Assembly (NCBI GenBank): GCA_030532515.1
Contig: JAUNKY010000012.1
Span: 1 to 53,106 of the forward strand
From: Actinomycetaceae bacterium
Lineage (GTDB): Bacteria > Actinomycetota > Actinomycetes > Actinomycetales > Actinomycetaceae
Length of the DNA: 53,106 nucleotides
Reading direction: 5' to 3'
Shown here piece after piece: positions 25,206 through 34,362 of this stretch (its first letter is position 1; the number at the start of each line of letters is the position of its first letter). The position numbers and the translations under genes were made by a program. The notes beneath the pieces are model-generated. The model did not search any database. It worked only from the letters and a program-made list of their open reading frames with translations, and was not told the DNA's origin.

Positions 25206-26132
25206 ATGGCTATCTTTTTAAATCGCGACTCCAAAGTAATCGTCCAAGGCATGACCGGGGCAGAAGGTACTAAACACACCACCCGCATGATTGCCGCCGG
25301 CACCCAAATCGTCGGTGGGGTAAACCCACGCAAAGCCGGGGAAATTCAATCTTTCGAAATCACCCCATACGGTCCGCTAGCAGCTGAAGTGCGCCCGGGC
25401 GTACACGAAGTACCCGTCTATGGAACCGTAGCCGAAGCAAAGAACGCTACCGGCGCAAACGTTTCTGTCATCTTCGTACCACCACGTTTCACTAAAGACG
25501 CCGTCTTAGAAGCAGTAGCTGCCGGTATGGAACTGATCGTGGTAATCACCGAAGGCGTTCCAGTACAAGACACAGTTGAATTCCGCCAGGCCGCAGCAGA
25601 AGCTGGTGTCCGCCTGATCGGCCCTAACTGCCCAGGTATTATCTCTCCGGGACAATCCAACGTAGGTATTACTCCGGCAGACATCACCGGCCCCGGTCGG
25701 ATCGGCTTAGTTTCTAAGTCCGGTACCCTCACCTACCAGATGATGTACGAACTGGCAGACCTGGGCTTCACCACCTGTATTGGGATTGGCGGCGACCCAG
25801 TTATTGGCACGATTCACATCGATGCTCTGGCCGCCTTCGAAGCCGACCCAGACACCGACGTTATCGTCATGATCGGCGAAATTGGTGGTGACGCAGAAGA
25901 ACGCGCTGCCGAATACATTTCTAAGCACGTCACTAAACCTGTAGTCGGCTACGTTGCCGGTTTCACCGCTCCCGAAGGTAAAACGATGGGGCACGCAGGC
26001 GCGATTGTTTCCGGTTCTTCCGGCACCGCCGCAGCAAAGAAGGAAGCTTTAGAAGCTGTAGGTGTTAAGGTAGGAAAGACCCCAACAGAAACCGCTAACT
26101 TGGTTCGCGAGGTAATCGCCACCCTGGGGTGA
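25206..26132 (+). CDS. sucD: Succinyl-CoA synthetase alpha subunit
   Basis: A 308-residue CoA-binding subunit. The phosphohistidine H263 lies in [15 protein letters not shown], the CoA-binding segment is [11 protein letters not shown] near the N-terminus, and [12 protein letters not shown] is in the middle. AAGGAGA precedes the ATG. The gene is co-transcribed with sucC and probably with the following perM, purN. Confidence 0.96.
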   Translation: MAIFLNRDSKVIVQGMTGAEGTKHTTRMIAAGTQIVGGVNPRKAGEIQSFEITPYGPLAAEVRPGVHEVPVYGTVAEAKNATGANVSVIFVPPRFTKDAVLEAVAAGMELIVVITEGVPVQDTVEFRQAAAEAGVRLIGPNCPGIISPGQSNVGITPADITGPGRIGLVSKSGTLTYQMMYELADLGFTTCIGIGGDPVIGTIHIDALAAFEADPDTDVIVMIGEIGGDAEERAAEYISKHVTKPVVGYVAGFTAPEGKTMGHAGAIVSGSSGTAAAKKEALEAVGVKVGKTPTETANLVREVIATLG

Positions 26133-26148
26133 ACCATCGGTTTGGATA

Positions 26149-27951
26149 ATGCGAAGCGATTCGGATAACACTCCCACAGAAATTCTGACACCACTAAGCT
26201 CAGCAACCTCACAATCAGCAGAGAAACCTTCCGCGGAAAATAAGGAACCTCAAAGTAACCTTCCGTTTGAAGAAATCTCTTCCGAACAAGAGGTTGCTGA
26301 GCTTGTGCTGTCTACCCAGGACGCAGATGGCGCCGCAGCCACCAAAGCAGAAAATGACCCAGCGGCTAGTGGCGTAAAAACACCTCCCCTGCGGATTAAA
26401 GCCGGTGCTCCCTCTGCCGCCGTGCGCGCCGCCGCCCAAAAACGAGCCCGCGAACTTGAAGAGAATCAGCGTAAAGTCATCACTCTGCGGATTACTAAAA
26501 CCCACTGGAAACTGGGCTTCGCCGCTATCTTGACATTCGCAGTTAGCCTGGTTCCAGCCTTTGCAGTGACAGCTGCCGCCTTCATCTTCACCGCTTCAAA
26601 CCGCTGGGTATTGGAAACAAACTGGGATACGGTTAATCAAATCAGCTTAGAAATCTGGGCCGCCGGTTTTCTCTCACCGGTAACGCTAGGGGCTACTACT
26701 TTCAGATTCACCCCACTACTGATCACTTTCTTTACCCTGCTTGCCCTAATCCTTATAACCCGCAACAGCGGAGCAGAAAGTTGGCTACAAGCCAGCGTTG
26801 TTCCCGCCGGGTTTGCGATTCTCAGTACCCTACTTTCCATTGCTTTTGTCACCTACGTAAGTTTAGTACCTACGATCATCGGCATTTGGGCACTAGCGTT
26901 CTTCGCCTGGCTGGCAACTGTGCGCTACTGGCCACAGCGCCCTAAATGGTGGGAAAAACTAGCGCCTTTCCGCTTAGCACCGGCACAGCTGCGCGTCTGG
27001 TCCTTAACAACCTTGGGCGGGGCCTCACTGGCTCTGCTTGTTGCTAACTACCTGGGTTGGCAGCGCATTACGGGGATTCACGAACTTCTTAACGCCTCAA
27101 CCGCCGATACCGTAGTTATTATTTTCGCGCAGCTACTATTTCTGCCAAATGCGTTAGCAGCAACTTCTGCATGGTACAGCGGAGCTGGCTTTTACACTGC
27201 AGCGGACGCCCTCCAAACTCCCACTCAAGCAGTAATCCTGCCCATCCCAGCCATTCCGGAACTGGGGGCAATTGCGCAAGCACCCGTGGGTAACTGGGTG
27301 ATTTTCTTACCGGTTGGTTTAGGACTTGTGGCTGGCTTAGGGCTGGCTTGGCTCCACCGAGCCCACTCATTAACGGAAATCTTAAGTAGCTACTTAGTTT
27401 CTTTGCCGATTTTCGCAGCGCTGGTTACTTTCATCATGTGGGCCAGCACCGGGACCTACGGTAGTGGCAGGTTGAACCTACTGGGACCAAACTGGCTCCC
27501 TGCGGGTCTTTACCTCAGTTTGGAAATCGCCGGCACAGCTGCCTTAGCGATGGTATTGCTACACCAAAGCACGTTAGAAAAGCTCAAGTTGGTTTCGGCT
27601 CCAACAGAGACTATCGATCCAGAGCAACTTGCTGCAGAACTTGCCGAAGAAGAACCGCTTCTTACTGATGCTGATGTAGCTGACGTTGAAGAACTACTGG
27701 TGCCTGTAGACGCAGTCTCAGAAAATGAATTTGCTGAAGCAGAAACTGAACCTATCGCTATCGTAGAACCAGAAACTGAATCAGAGTCCGAACCAGAAAC
27801 GGAACCACTGCCAGAGGCGGACGCCAACCCAGAACCAGAATCAGAAACTAACCCTGAAACTGACATAGAACCAGAATCCGCAATAGAGCCTGAGACAGCC
27901 CCAGAAACTGCCACCGACTCGAAAGAAGAAGATGACGAAAACCCCACCTAA
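26149..27951 (+). CDS. DUF6350 membrane protein, PerM-like cell-division protein
   Basis: A 600-residue protein with a polar N-terminus (1-110), about eight or nine membrane helices (125-480) and a highly acidic C-terminus (from about 490) dominated by repeated P-E-T-E / E-S-E-P units. In Mycobacterium tuberculosis the gene between sucD and purN is perM, needed for cell division under stress, and the position here is the same. Family assignment rests on synteny and topology. The first codon has no clear ribosome-binding site, so the true start could be somewhat downstream. The last 20 bp overlap purN. Confidence 0.75.
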   Translation: MRSDSDNTPTEILTPLSSATSQSAEKPSAENKEPQSNLPFEEISSEQEVAELVLSTQDADGAAATKAENDPAASGVKTPPLRIKAGAPSAAVRAAAQKRARELEENQRKVITLRITKTHWKLGFAAILTFAVSLVPAFAVTAAAFIFTASNRWVLETNWDTVNQISLEIWAAGFLSPVTLGATTFRFTPLLITFFTLLALILITRNSGAESWLQASVVPAGFAILSTLLSIAFVTYVSLVPTIIGIWALAFFAWLATVRYWPQRPKWWEKLAPFRLAPAQLRVWSLTTLGGASLALLVANYLGWQRITGIHELLNASTADTVVIIFAQLLFLPNALAATSAWYSGAGFYTAADALQTPTQAVILPIPAIPELGAIAQAPVGNWVIFLPVGLGLVAGLGLAWLHRAHSLTEILSSYLVSLPIFAALVTFIMWASTGTYGSGRLNLLGPNWLPAGLYLSLEIAGTAALAMVLLHQSTLEKLKLVSAPTETIDPEQLAAELAEEEPLLTDADVADVEELLVPVDAVSENEFAEAETEPIAIVEPETESESEPETEPLPEADANPEPESETNPETDIEPESAIEPETAPETATDSKEEDDENPT

Positions 27952-28549
27952 ACGCCTGGTAGTACTTCTATCCGGTAGCGGCACCAACCTACAAGCTCTA
28001 ATGGACGCCTGTGAAAACCCCACCTACGGCTGTGAAATCGTGGCTGTGGGCGCAGACCGACACGGCACCTACGGCTGTGAACGCGCCGCCAAAGCGGGGA
28101 TCCCCACCTTCGTCTGCTCTGTCAAAGACTACGCGCAACGCGCTGACTGGGACAGTGCCATGACCGCCCTCGTAAAAGAATACGAACCCGACCTGATTAT
28201 CTCTGCCGGTTTCCTAAAACTTTTGGGGCAGGAATTCCTCTCTGCCTTTGAAGGCAAGGTTATTAACACCCACAACTCGCTGCTACCCGCATTTGCCGGT
28301 ATTTCCGGACCTGCAGACGCCTTAGAATACGGGGTGAAATACACCGGCGCCACCCTCTTCTTCGTCGATCCGGGAATCGACACCGGCCGCATCATCGCCC
28401 AAACTGTAGTCCCCGTGCACGCAGACGACACCCCCGAAATACTCTTAGAACGTATCCAGGTGGTAGAACGTGCCCAACTGGTGGAATACGTTGGAAAACT
28501 TATGGTCAATGGGTGGACAACTCGCGGACGCTGGGTAGAAATTAACTAA
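27932..28549 (+). CDS. purN: Phosphoribosylglycinamide formyltransferase 1
   Basis: A 205-residue folate-dependent transformylase that converts GAR to formyl-GAR in purine synthesis. The phosphate loop VVLLSGSGTNLQALMDA is at residues 10-26, ISAGFLKLLG near 90, and NTHNSLLPAF near 110 carries the catalytic Asn and His; D in VDPGIDTG completes the site. The start lies inside the end of the preceding gene, with GAAGAAG as a weak ribosome site, so translation is probably coupled. Confidence 0.95.
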   Translation: MTKTPPKRLVVLLSGSGTNLQALMDACENPTYGCEIVAVGADRHGTYGCERAAKAGIPTFVCSVKDYAQRADWDSAMTALVKEYEPDLIISAGFLKLLGQEFLSAFEGKVINTHNSLLPAFAGISGPADALEYGVKYTGATLFFVDPGIDTGRIIAQTVVPVHADDTPEILLERIQVVERAQLVEYVGKLMVNGWTTRGRWVEIN

Positions 28550-28556
28550 ACTAGAA

Positions 28557-28708
28557 GCGTCACAACTGGCGTAGGTGGACATAACCACCGGGAAGTGACA
28601 AAGATACTCCGACCAGCGTCGCCCGCCTGGGCGCTGATCAATCAGTGGCACCGCCACTACAACTGCGCAAAGCAGCCAACCCTTGGGAAACCACAACCTT
28701 CGGAGTAT
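28557..28708 (+). promoter_or_regulatory. ZTP (pfl) riboswitch controlling purH
   Basis: The leader carries the conserved blocks of the ZTP/ZMP aptamer: ACTGGCG then GGTGG / CCACC with GGGAAGTGAC (28564-28599), and the distal hairpin CCCGCCTGGGC (28622-28632). ZTP and ZMP build up when formyl-folate is short, and purH uses ZMP. The linker segment ATACTCCGA (28604-28612) is exactly complementary to TCGGAGTAT (28700-28708), which contains the purH ribosome-binding site, so ligand binding could free the site and switch translation on. Confidence 0.9.
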
Positions 28709-28710
28709 TA

Positions 28711-30381
28711 ATGACCGCGAATCCGGAAACTCGCCGCCCTATCCGCCGTGCCCTGGTCTCTGTCTACGACAAAACCGGCCTCACTGACCTAGCCGCCGCC
28801 CTGCACGCTGCTGGCGTAGAAATCCTCTCTACCGGCTCCACCGCCGCAACCATTAGCGCCGCCGGAATCCCGGTAACCCCAGTTGAAGAAGTAACTGGTT
28901 TCCCTGAATGTCTTGACGGACGCGTAAAAACCCTGCACCCACGCATCCACGCTGGCATCTTGGCAGACCGCACTAAACCAGCCCACGTCGTTGAACTGGC
29001 CGAACTTGGCGTAGAAGCCATCGACCTGGTAGTCGTCAACCTCTATCCTTTCACCGCTACGGTAGCCTCTGGGGCCGACTTTGCTGGCTGCATTGAACAA
29101 ATCGACATCGGCGGCCCGACCATGGTGCGCGCCGCCGCGAAAAACCATGCTTCTGTTGCAATCGTTACCAACCCGGCTGCCTACCCTGAGGTAGCGCAAT
29201 CCGTTGCCACCGGCGGTTTCACGGACACCCAGCGCCTGCGCCTAGCCGCGCAAGCATTTGCACACACTGCTGCCTATGATGCTGCCGTGGCCGGCTGGTT
29301 CGCCACCCAGGTAGCCTCAACCCCGCAGGTAGTAGGCGGACAGTGGGAACTTTTAGAAGTGCTCCGCTACGGTGAAAACCCGCATCAAGCTGGCGCGGTT
29401 TACCGCACCAACGCACTGGGCTTTGGCAAAGAACTGGCTGAAACCGGGGGATTGGCTAATGCCGTACAGCTTTCTGGCAAAGCCATGAGCTACAACAACT
29501 ACACCGACGGTGATGCCGCTCTGCGCGCCGCCTATGACCACGCTGAACCCTGCGTGGCGATCATTAAACACGCCAACCCTTGCGGCGTAGCCATTGGCGC
29601 AGATGTCGCGGAAGCTCACCGCAAAGCGCACGCCTGCGACCCGGTTTCAGCTTTTGGTGGCGTAATCGCTGTAAACCGCCCGGTTTCAGTCGAACTGGCC
29701 CAGCAGATTGCCCCAATCTTCACCGAAGTGGTGCTGGCTCCTGAATACGAACCCGGGGCCGCAGAGATCCTGGCAACGAAGAAGAACCTCCGCGTTCTGA
29801 AAGTTGTTCCCCCCGCGCGAGAAACTGTTGAGTTTAAGCAGATTTCCGGTGGTTTAGTGGTGCAAGAACGCGACGCACTGAATGATCGCGGGGATGATCC
29901 AAATAACTGGACTTTGGTATCAGGTGAAGCCGCCGACGCTGAGACTTTACGGGATTTGGAGTTTGCGTGGAAGGCTGTGCGGGCAGTGCGTTCTAACGCG
30001 ATTTTGCTGGTTAATGACGGAGCTTCCGTTGGGGTTGGCATGGGGCAGGTGAACCGCGTGGATTCCTGCACTTTGGCGGTGACTCGTGCTAATACGCTGG
30101 GAACTCGCTCTACCGGTGATGCCGCTAAGGTGGAAGCCGGAGTGGGCGGAGCCGCGGCGTCAGACTTGGTAGATGTGGCCCCGCCGCGACGCTCTGAAGG
30201 AGCAGTCGCCGCTTCGGACGCTTTCTTCCCCTTTGCTGATGGTTTGCAGATTCTTATCGAAGCAGGAGTGCGCGCCGTGGTGCAGCCAGGTGGCTCGATC
30301 CGCGATGAGGAAGTAGTTGCCGCCGCGCAGGCAGCTGGTATCACCATGTACTTCACTGGTAACCGTCATTTCAGTCACTGA
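28711..30381 (+). CDS. purH: Bifunctional AICAR transformylase / IMP cyclohydrolase
   Basis: A 556-residue enzyme for the last two steps of IMP synthesis. The N-terminal cyclohydrolase domain starts [13 protein letters not shown] and has STGSTAATI; the transformylase domain includes [30 protein letters not shown] and the closing [14 protein letters not shown] ... TGNRHF. The ATG at 28711 is used, since GGAG lies 6 nt upstream; a frame-open ATG at 28645 lies within the riboswitch leader. It ends the pcrA-sucCD-perM-purN-purH block; a strong hairpin follows. Confidence 0.96.
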   Translation: MTANPETRRPIRRALVSVYDKTGLTDLAAALHAAGVEILSTGSTAATISAAGIPVTPVEEVTGFPECLDGRVKTLHPRIHAGILADRTKPAHVVELAELGVEAIDLVVVNLYPFTATVASGADFAGCIEQIDIGGPTMVRAAAKNHASVAIVTNPAAYPEVAQSVATGGFTDTQRLRLAAQAFAHTAAYDAAVAGWFATQVASTPQVVGGQWELLEVLRYGENPHQAGAVYRTNALGFGKELAETGGLANAVQLSGKAMSYNNYTDGDAALRAAYDHAEPCVAIIKHANPCGVAIGADVAEAHRKAHACDPVSAFGGVIAVNRPVSVELAQQIAPIFTEVVLAPEYEPGAAEILATKKNLRVLKVVPPARETVEFKQISGGLVVQERDALNDRGDDPNNWTLVSGEAADAETLRDLEFAWKAVRAVRSNAILLVNDGASVGVGMGQVNRVDSCTLAVTRANTLGTRSTGDAAKVEAGVGGAAASDLVDVAPPRRSEGAVAASDAFFPFADGLQILIEAGVRAVVQPGGSIRDEEVVAAAQAAGITMYFTGNRHFSH

Positions 30382-30409
30382 GATAGATTTGGGTTGAACT
30401 TTCGCTAAT

Positions 30410-30515
30410 CTGCCCTGTTTGCGCATGGCAACCGAGCTACGGATGCGCAAACAGGGCAGTTTTACATATTTTTGTCGCGTTTGCGCATGGCAAGCCGGCT
30501 ACAGATGCGCAAACA
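30410..30515. repeat. Family C palindromes (two, 62-bp period), purH terminator
   Basis: The core GTTTGCGCAT...ATGCGCAAAC occurs at 30417-30452 and 30479-30514, exactly 62 bp apart. In the first copy the flanks extend the stem to 17 bp (CTGCCCT/AGGGCAG) and TTTTACATATTTTT follows, so it can terminate purH. The third known copy is the folD terminator at 45582-45635. Confidence 0.8.
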
Positions 30516-30589
30516 CGTCAGTTTTACATTTTCCGAGGGCGCCCCCAAAGCTAACTAGAGACATTTAACGTTTCTAAGCAAAGACCGGC

Positions 30590-30595
30590 TAAAAT
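30590..30595 (+). promoter_or_regulatory. -10 box for the leaderless DUF3017 gene
   Basis: TAAAAT ends 7 nt before the GTG at 30603; no ribosome-binding site is present. Confidence 0.5.
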
Positions 30596-30602
30596 AAAAA
30601 AT

Positions 30603-30875
30603 GTGAACAATAATCGCAAAACCATCTGGATCTCCATCACAGTAGTCTTCCTCACCTTAGCGGCGGCTACTGGTTTAGCGATTCTTATCAAACCACTTTA
30701 CGGCATCGCGATCCTCTTAGGATTCGCCCTCATCGTTGGTTTCACCCGACTTTTTAGTCAAAAAGACGTTTGGTTTAAAGCAAAAAACTGGATCGTTGAC
30801 GTTCTCTTCATTGCTTTAATCGTCCTCCTCATCGTCCTCACGATCCCCTTCTTGGATCAACCCTCGCCCGTTTAA
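30603..30875 (+). CDS. DUF3017-type small membrane protein
   Basis: A 90-residue protein with three membrane helices (about 10-28, 33-48, 63-83) and a polar RLFSQKDVWFKAKNWIVDV loop, as in the DUF3017 proteins found beside purH/folD/mdh in Actinobacteria. Function unknown. The GTG start is predicted leaderless. It is followed after 33 bp by a DNA methylase gene, which is not its usual neighbour. Confidence 0.65.
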   Translation: MNNNRKTIWISITVVFLTLAAATGLAILIKPLYGIAILLGFALIVGFTRLFSQKDVWFKAKNWIVDVLFIALIVLLIVLTIPFLDQPSPV

Positions 30876-30908
30876 AACCCCGTCCCCCACAGCACAGGAA
30901 AAGAATAA

Positions 30909-31985
30909 GTGTTCAAATACATTGGGTCTAAACGAGTCTTTATTCCCACCCTCGGTAAACTAGCCGCTCAATCCGAAGCGAAAACCGCGGTAGACCTATT
31001 CACCGGCACCACTCGAGTAGCCCAAGAATTCAAACGGTTAGGACTCCACACCACCGCCTGTGACATTGCCACTTACTCTCACATCCTGGCCCAAACTTAC
31101 ATCGGCACCGACGCCTCACAAATTGACACAGAGCAGTTACAGTCCGCCCTCGAATATCTCAATCAACTACCCGGAGAACCCGGCTACTTCACGGAAACTT
31201 TCTGCCAAAAATCCCGCTTCTTCCAACCCCACAATGGGGAACGCATCGACGCGATTCGCAACGCGATTGAAGCCCAGTACCAAGGAACTGACCTTTACCC
31301 ACTACTGCTAACCAGCCTGATGGAAGCCGCCGACCGCGTCGACTCAACTATCGGCGTACAAATGGCCTACCTCAAAAACTGGGCGCCGCGCTCTTACAAT
31401 CAGCTGGAACTGCGCGCCCCCAACCTGCTTTCCGGCGCTGGAGCAGCCAAGTTAGGCGACGCCATGGTCCTGGTAGACGAACTGCCCGCCACCGACCTGC
31501 TTTACCTGGACCCACCCTATAATCAGCACCGCTACTACACGAACTACCACATCTGGGAAACTCTGGTGCGCTGGGATGAACCCGAAGTCTACGGGGTCGC
31601 ATGTAAACGCATTGACGCCAAAGAAGCGGAAACGAAATCCGTTTTCAACTACAAACGAACGATGCGCGAAGCCTTCTTTGACCTGCTAAGCCGTGCGAAA
31701 GCAGAGCTACTGATCATTTCCTACAACAATGAATCATGGATTTCGGCCCAACAAATGCGCGACCAGCTACTGTCAATCGGCTGTGAAAAAGTGGCCGCTT
31801 TAGGTTTCGAACACGCCCGCTACGTAGGGGCAAAAACCGGGATCCACTCTCCGACTGGAGAAAAGGTGGGCACCGTCAGCCACACTAAAAACATGGAGTG
31901 GGTTTTCGTCGCCGGAAGCAGTGAGCAGGTTGCGCAAACTATTGTTGGGTTTGCCGATAACCACTTGCACGAGTTTTCCAGCTGA
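30909..31985 (+). CDS. Solitary D12-class DNA adenine methyltransferase-like protein
   Basis: A 358-residue methyltransferase. It opens FKYIGSKRVFIPTL, the D12-class (Dam/DpnM-like) beginning; the SAM-binding segment VDLFTGTTRVAQEFK lies near residues 28-42, and the catalytic LYLDPPYNQHRYY has D201-P-P-Y204. This should methylate adenine N6 in DNA. No restriction endonuclease or specificity gene is adjacent, so it is either an orphan regulatory/protective methylase or part of a defence system encoded elsewhere. The GTG start follows CAGGAAAAG. The target site cannot be deduced. Confidence 0.8.
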   Translation: MFKYIGSKRVFIPTLGKLAAQSEAKTAVDLFTGTTRVAQEFKRLGLHTTACDIATYSHILAQTYIGTDASQIDTEQLQSALEYLNQLPGEPGYFTETFCQKSRFFQPHNGERIDAIRNAIEAQYQGTDLYPLLLTSLMEAADRVDSTIGVQMAYLKNWAPRSYNQLELRAPNLLSGAGAAKLGDAMVLVDELPATDLLYLDPPYNQHRYYTNYHIWETLVRWDEPEVYGVACKRIDAKEAETKSVFNYKRTMREAFFDLLSRAKAELLIISYNNESWISAQQMRDQLLSIGCEKVAALGFEHARYVGAKTGIHSPTGEKVGTVSHTKNMEWVFVAGSSEQVAQTIVGFADNHLHEFSS

Positions 31986-32068
31986 TAAAACATTTGCAAA
32001 AACGTGCACATATGTAAACAGACAGAGGATAATAGAACCGATATAAATCCCCAGACTGGAGAATGAAA

Positions 32069-34339
32069 ATGACCGCAGATGACAAACGTCTAGGCATCCT
32101 CACTTCCGGAGGCGACGCCCAGGGCATGAACGCAGCTGTTCGTGCAGTAATCCGCACCGCTTTGAAACTGGGGGCCACCCCCTTCGCCGTCTTAGAAGGC
32201 TGGCAAGGCGCCGTTGACGGCGGCGACCGCATCAAACAGATGGGCTGGAACGACGTTTCTTCAATCCTTAACGAAGGCGGCACCGTCATTGGAACCGCTC
32301 GCTGCCCCGCCTTCCGCGAAAAAGACGGGCGCCGTCAAGCCTGCAAGAACCTCTTAGAACACGGCATTGACCGCCTGGTAGTCATCGGCGGCGACGGCTC
32401 TTTAACCGGCACTGACGAGTTCAAAAATGAATGGCCAGAACTGGTTTCTGAACTGCTAGAACGCGGCGAAATCACTCCAGAAGTAGCCGCCGCCCACCCC
32501 TCTTTGGTAATCGTGGGCCTAGTAGGTTCCATCGACAACGACCTGGTAGGCACCGACATGACCATCGGCGCCGACACCGCTTTGCACCGTATCGTCGACG
32601 CAATCGACAACGTCTCTTCCACCGCGGCCTCACACCAACGCACCTTCGTCATTGAAGTAATGGGGCGCCACTGTGGCTACCTACCTCTCATGGCAGCTGT
32701 GGCCGGCGGAGCCGACTACGTCTTCACCCCCGAAAACCCACCGCAGGTGGGTTGGGAAAAAGACATGGCAGAAAAACTCACCTTAGGGCGTGAAGCAGGA
32801 CGCCGCGAATCCATTGTCATCGTGGCAGAAGGTGCGCTTGACGCGGAAGGCAACCACATCACCAGCTCTGACGTGGCAGCAGTTATCGAAGACCAACTGG
32901 GAGTCACCCCACGCATCACTATCTTGGGACACGTCCAGCGCGGTGGCACCCCATCGGCTTACGACCGTTGGATGCCAACCTTGCTAGGCTACGCAGCCGC
33001 CCACGAAATCCTCAACGCAGACCCAACTAAACCCGCGAATATCCTGGGCGTCCGCCGCAACCGCGTCACCCGCATTCCACTGATGGAAGCAGTGGCCGCG
33101 ACCCGCAACGTGGGCAAACTGATCGCGGAAAAGAACTTCGAAGCCGCCACCGCCGCCCGAGGCGCCAGCTTCGCAAAGATGATGCGCATCAATTCCATCC
33201 TGTCTGAACCACCCCAGACGGATATTATTCCCGAGGGCGCCAAACGAATCGCCATTGTGCACGCCGGCGGCCTGGCTCCCGGTATGAACACTGCCGCCCG
33301 CGCTGCCGTCCGTATCGGTTTGGATGCCGGCGTAGAAATGCTGGGCGTCCACGGCTCTTTCCGCGGACTAGCTGAAGGAAATGTAGAACCTCTCTCTTGG
33401 TCCGCAGTGGAAGGCTGGGCTTTCAAAGGCGGCGCCGCCCTGGGCACCCGCCGCTCTGTCCCCCGCGTCGAAGAGTTTTACTCGATTGGGCGTGCCATTG
33501 AAAACAGTCGCATTGACGCCCTGCTGGTAATCGGCGGTTTGAACGCTTACGAAGCAGTCTACTCAATGGTGAAAGAACGCGACCGTTACCCAGCATTCAA
33601 CATCCCCATCATGCTGGTACCGGCCACCATCGACAACAACCTCCCGGGCTCAGATCTTTCCATCGGCGCCGACACCGCTTTAAATAACGCAGTTTGGGCA
33701 CTGGACCGCATTAAAGAAAGCGCAGCTGCCTCACACCGCTGCTTCGTAGCAGACACTATGGGCCGCCGCTGCGGTTACCTGGCACTCATGTCCGGGGTAG
33801 CTTCAGGTGCGGAAAAGGTTTACCTCAACGAACTACCCGTTGACCTGGCAGAAATCAACAAAGACGCCATTGCTTTGAAGGAAACCTTTGCCAAGGGACG
33901 TAAACTCTTCCTGGTCGTACGCAACGAAGAAGCCCACGATGCCTACAACCGTGAGTTCTTGGCACGCGTATTCGAAACTGAAGGGCATGGACTCTATGAC
34001 GTGCGACATTCCGCCCTCGGACACTTGCAACAGGGGGGCTCGCCAACCCCATTCGACCGCCTACTTGCCACGCACCTGGTATATGAAGCGATTCTGGAAC
34101 TGGTGGGAATCTTGGAACGCGGCGGAAAAGACGCTCGATACATTGGTATGAGCGATGCTGCGGTACACTCTAATCCTGTTGAACACATGATGGAACTTCT
34201 GGATATTTCCAACCGCCGCCCATTCGACCAGTGGTGGCTCTCCCTGGCACCCATCATTCCCGCTGTCTCCATGGAATTCGAAGACTCGATTCCAGTCAGC
34301 GTGCCAGTGAATGACCCAGAATCCGTGACCTCATTCTAA
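32069..34339 (+). CDS. pfkA: Tandem (eukaryote-type) 6-phosphofructokinase
   Basis: A 756-residue fusion of two phosphofructokinase units, twice the usual bacterial length. The N-half keeps the catalytic set: [23 protein letters not shown] (107-111), SIDND (154-158), [10 protein letters not shown] and GHVQRGG. The C-half repeats the fold with [24 protein letters not shown] in place of GGDGS and TIDNN in place of the catalytic IDND, so it has probably become regulatory, as in animal and fungal enzymes. The ATG at 32069 is preferred (GGAG 7 nt upstream) over 32063. pgi follows after 23 bp, forming a glycolysis pair. Confidence 0.93.
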   Translation: MTADDKRLGILTSGGDAQGMNAAVRAVIRTALKLGATPFAVLEGWQGAVDGGDRIKQMGWNDVSSILNEGGTVIGTARCPAFREKDGRRQACKNLLEHGIDRLVVIGGDGSLTGTDEFKNEWPELVSELLERGEITPEVAAAHPSLVIVGLVGSIDNDLVGTDMTIGADTALHRIVDAIDNVSSTAASHQRTFVIEVMGRHCGYLPLMAAVAGGADYVFTPENPPQVGWEKDMAEKLTLGREAGRRESIVIVAEGALDAEGNHITSSDVAAVIEDQLGVTPRITILGHVQRGGTPSAYDRWMPTLLGYAAAHEILNADPTKPANILGVRRNRVTRIPLMEAVAATRNVGKLIAEKNFEAATAARGASFAKMMRINSILSEPPQTDIIPEGAKRIAIVHAGGLAPGMNTAARAAVRIGLDAGVEMLGVHGSFRGLAEGNVEPLSWSAVEGWAFKGGAALGTRRSVPRVEEFYSIGRAIENSRIDALLVIGGLNAYEAVYSMVKERDRYPAFNIPIMLVPATIDNNLPGSDLSIGADTALNNAVWALDRIKESAAASHRCFVADTMGRRCGYLALMSGVASGAEKVYLNELPVDLAEINKDAIALKETFAKGRKLFLVVRNEEAHDAYNREFLARVFETEGHGLYDVRHSALGHLQQGGSPTPFDRLLATHLVYEAILELVGILERGGKDARYIGMSDAAVHSNPVEHMMELLDISNRRPFDQWWLSLAPIIPAVSMEFEDSIPVSVPVNDPESVTSF

Positions 34340-34362
34340 AACTGCAAAGTAGAAAGAATAAA

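Noticed and set aside
27510-27947. Serine-rich frame antisense to the perM tail
   Set aside because: It is the mirror of Glu-rich codons of the real gene, whose helices and synteny are convincing.
27932-27951. Frameshift between the perM-like gene and purN
   Set aside because: Both proteins are complete; a 20-bp overlap with coupled translation is enough.
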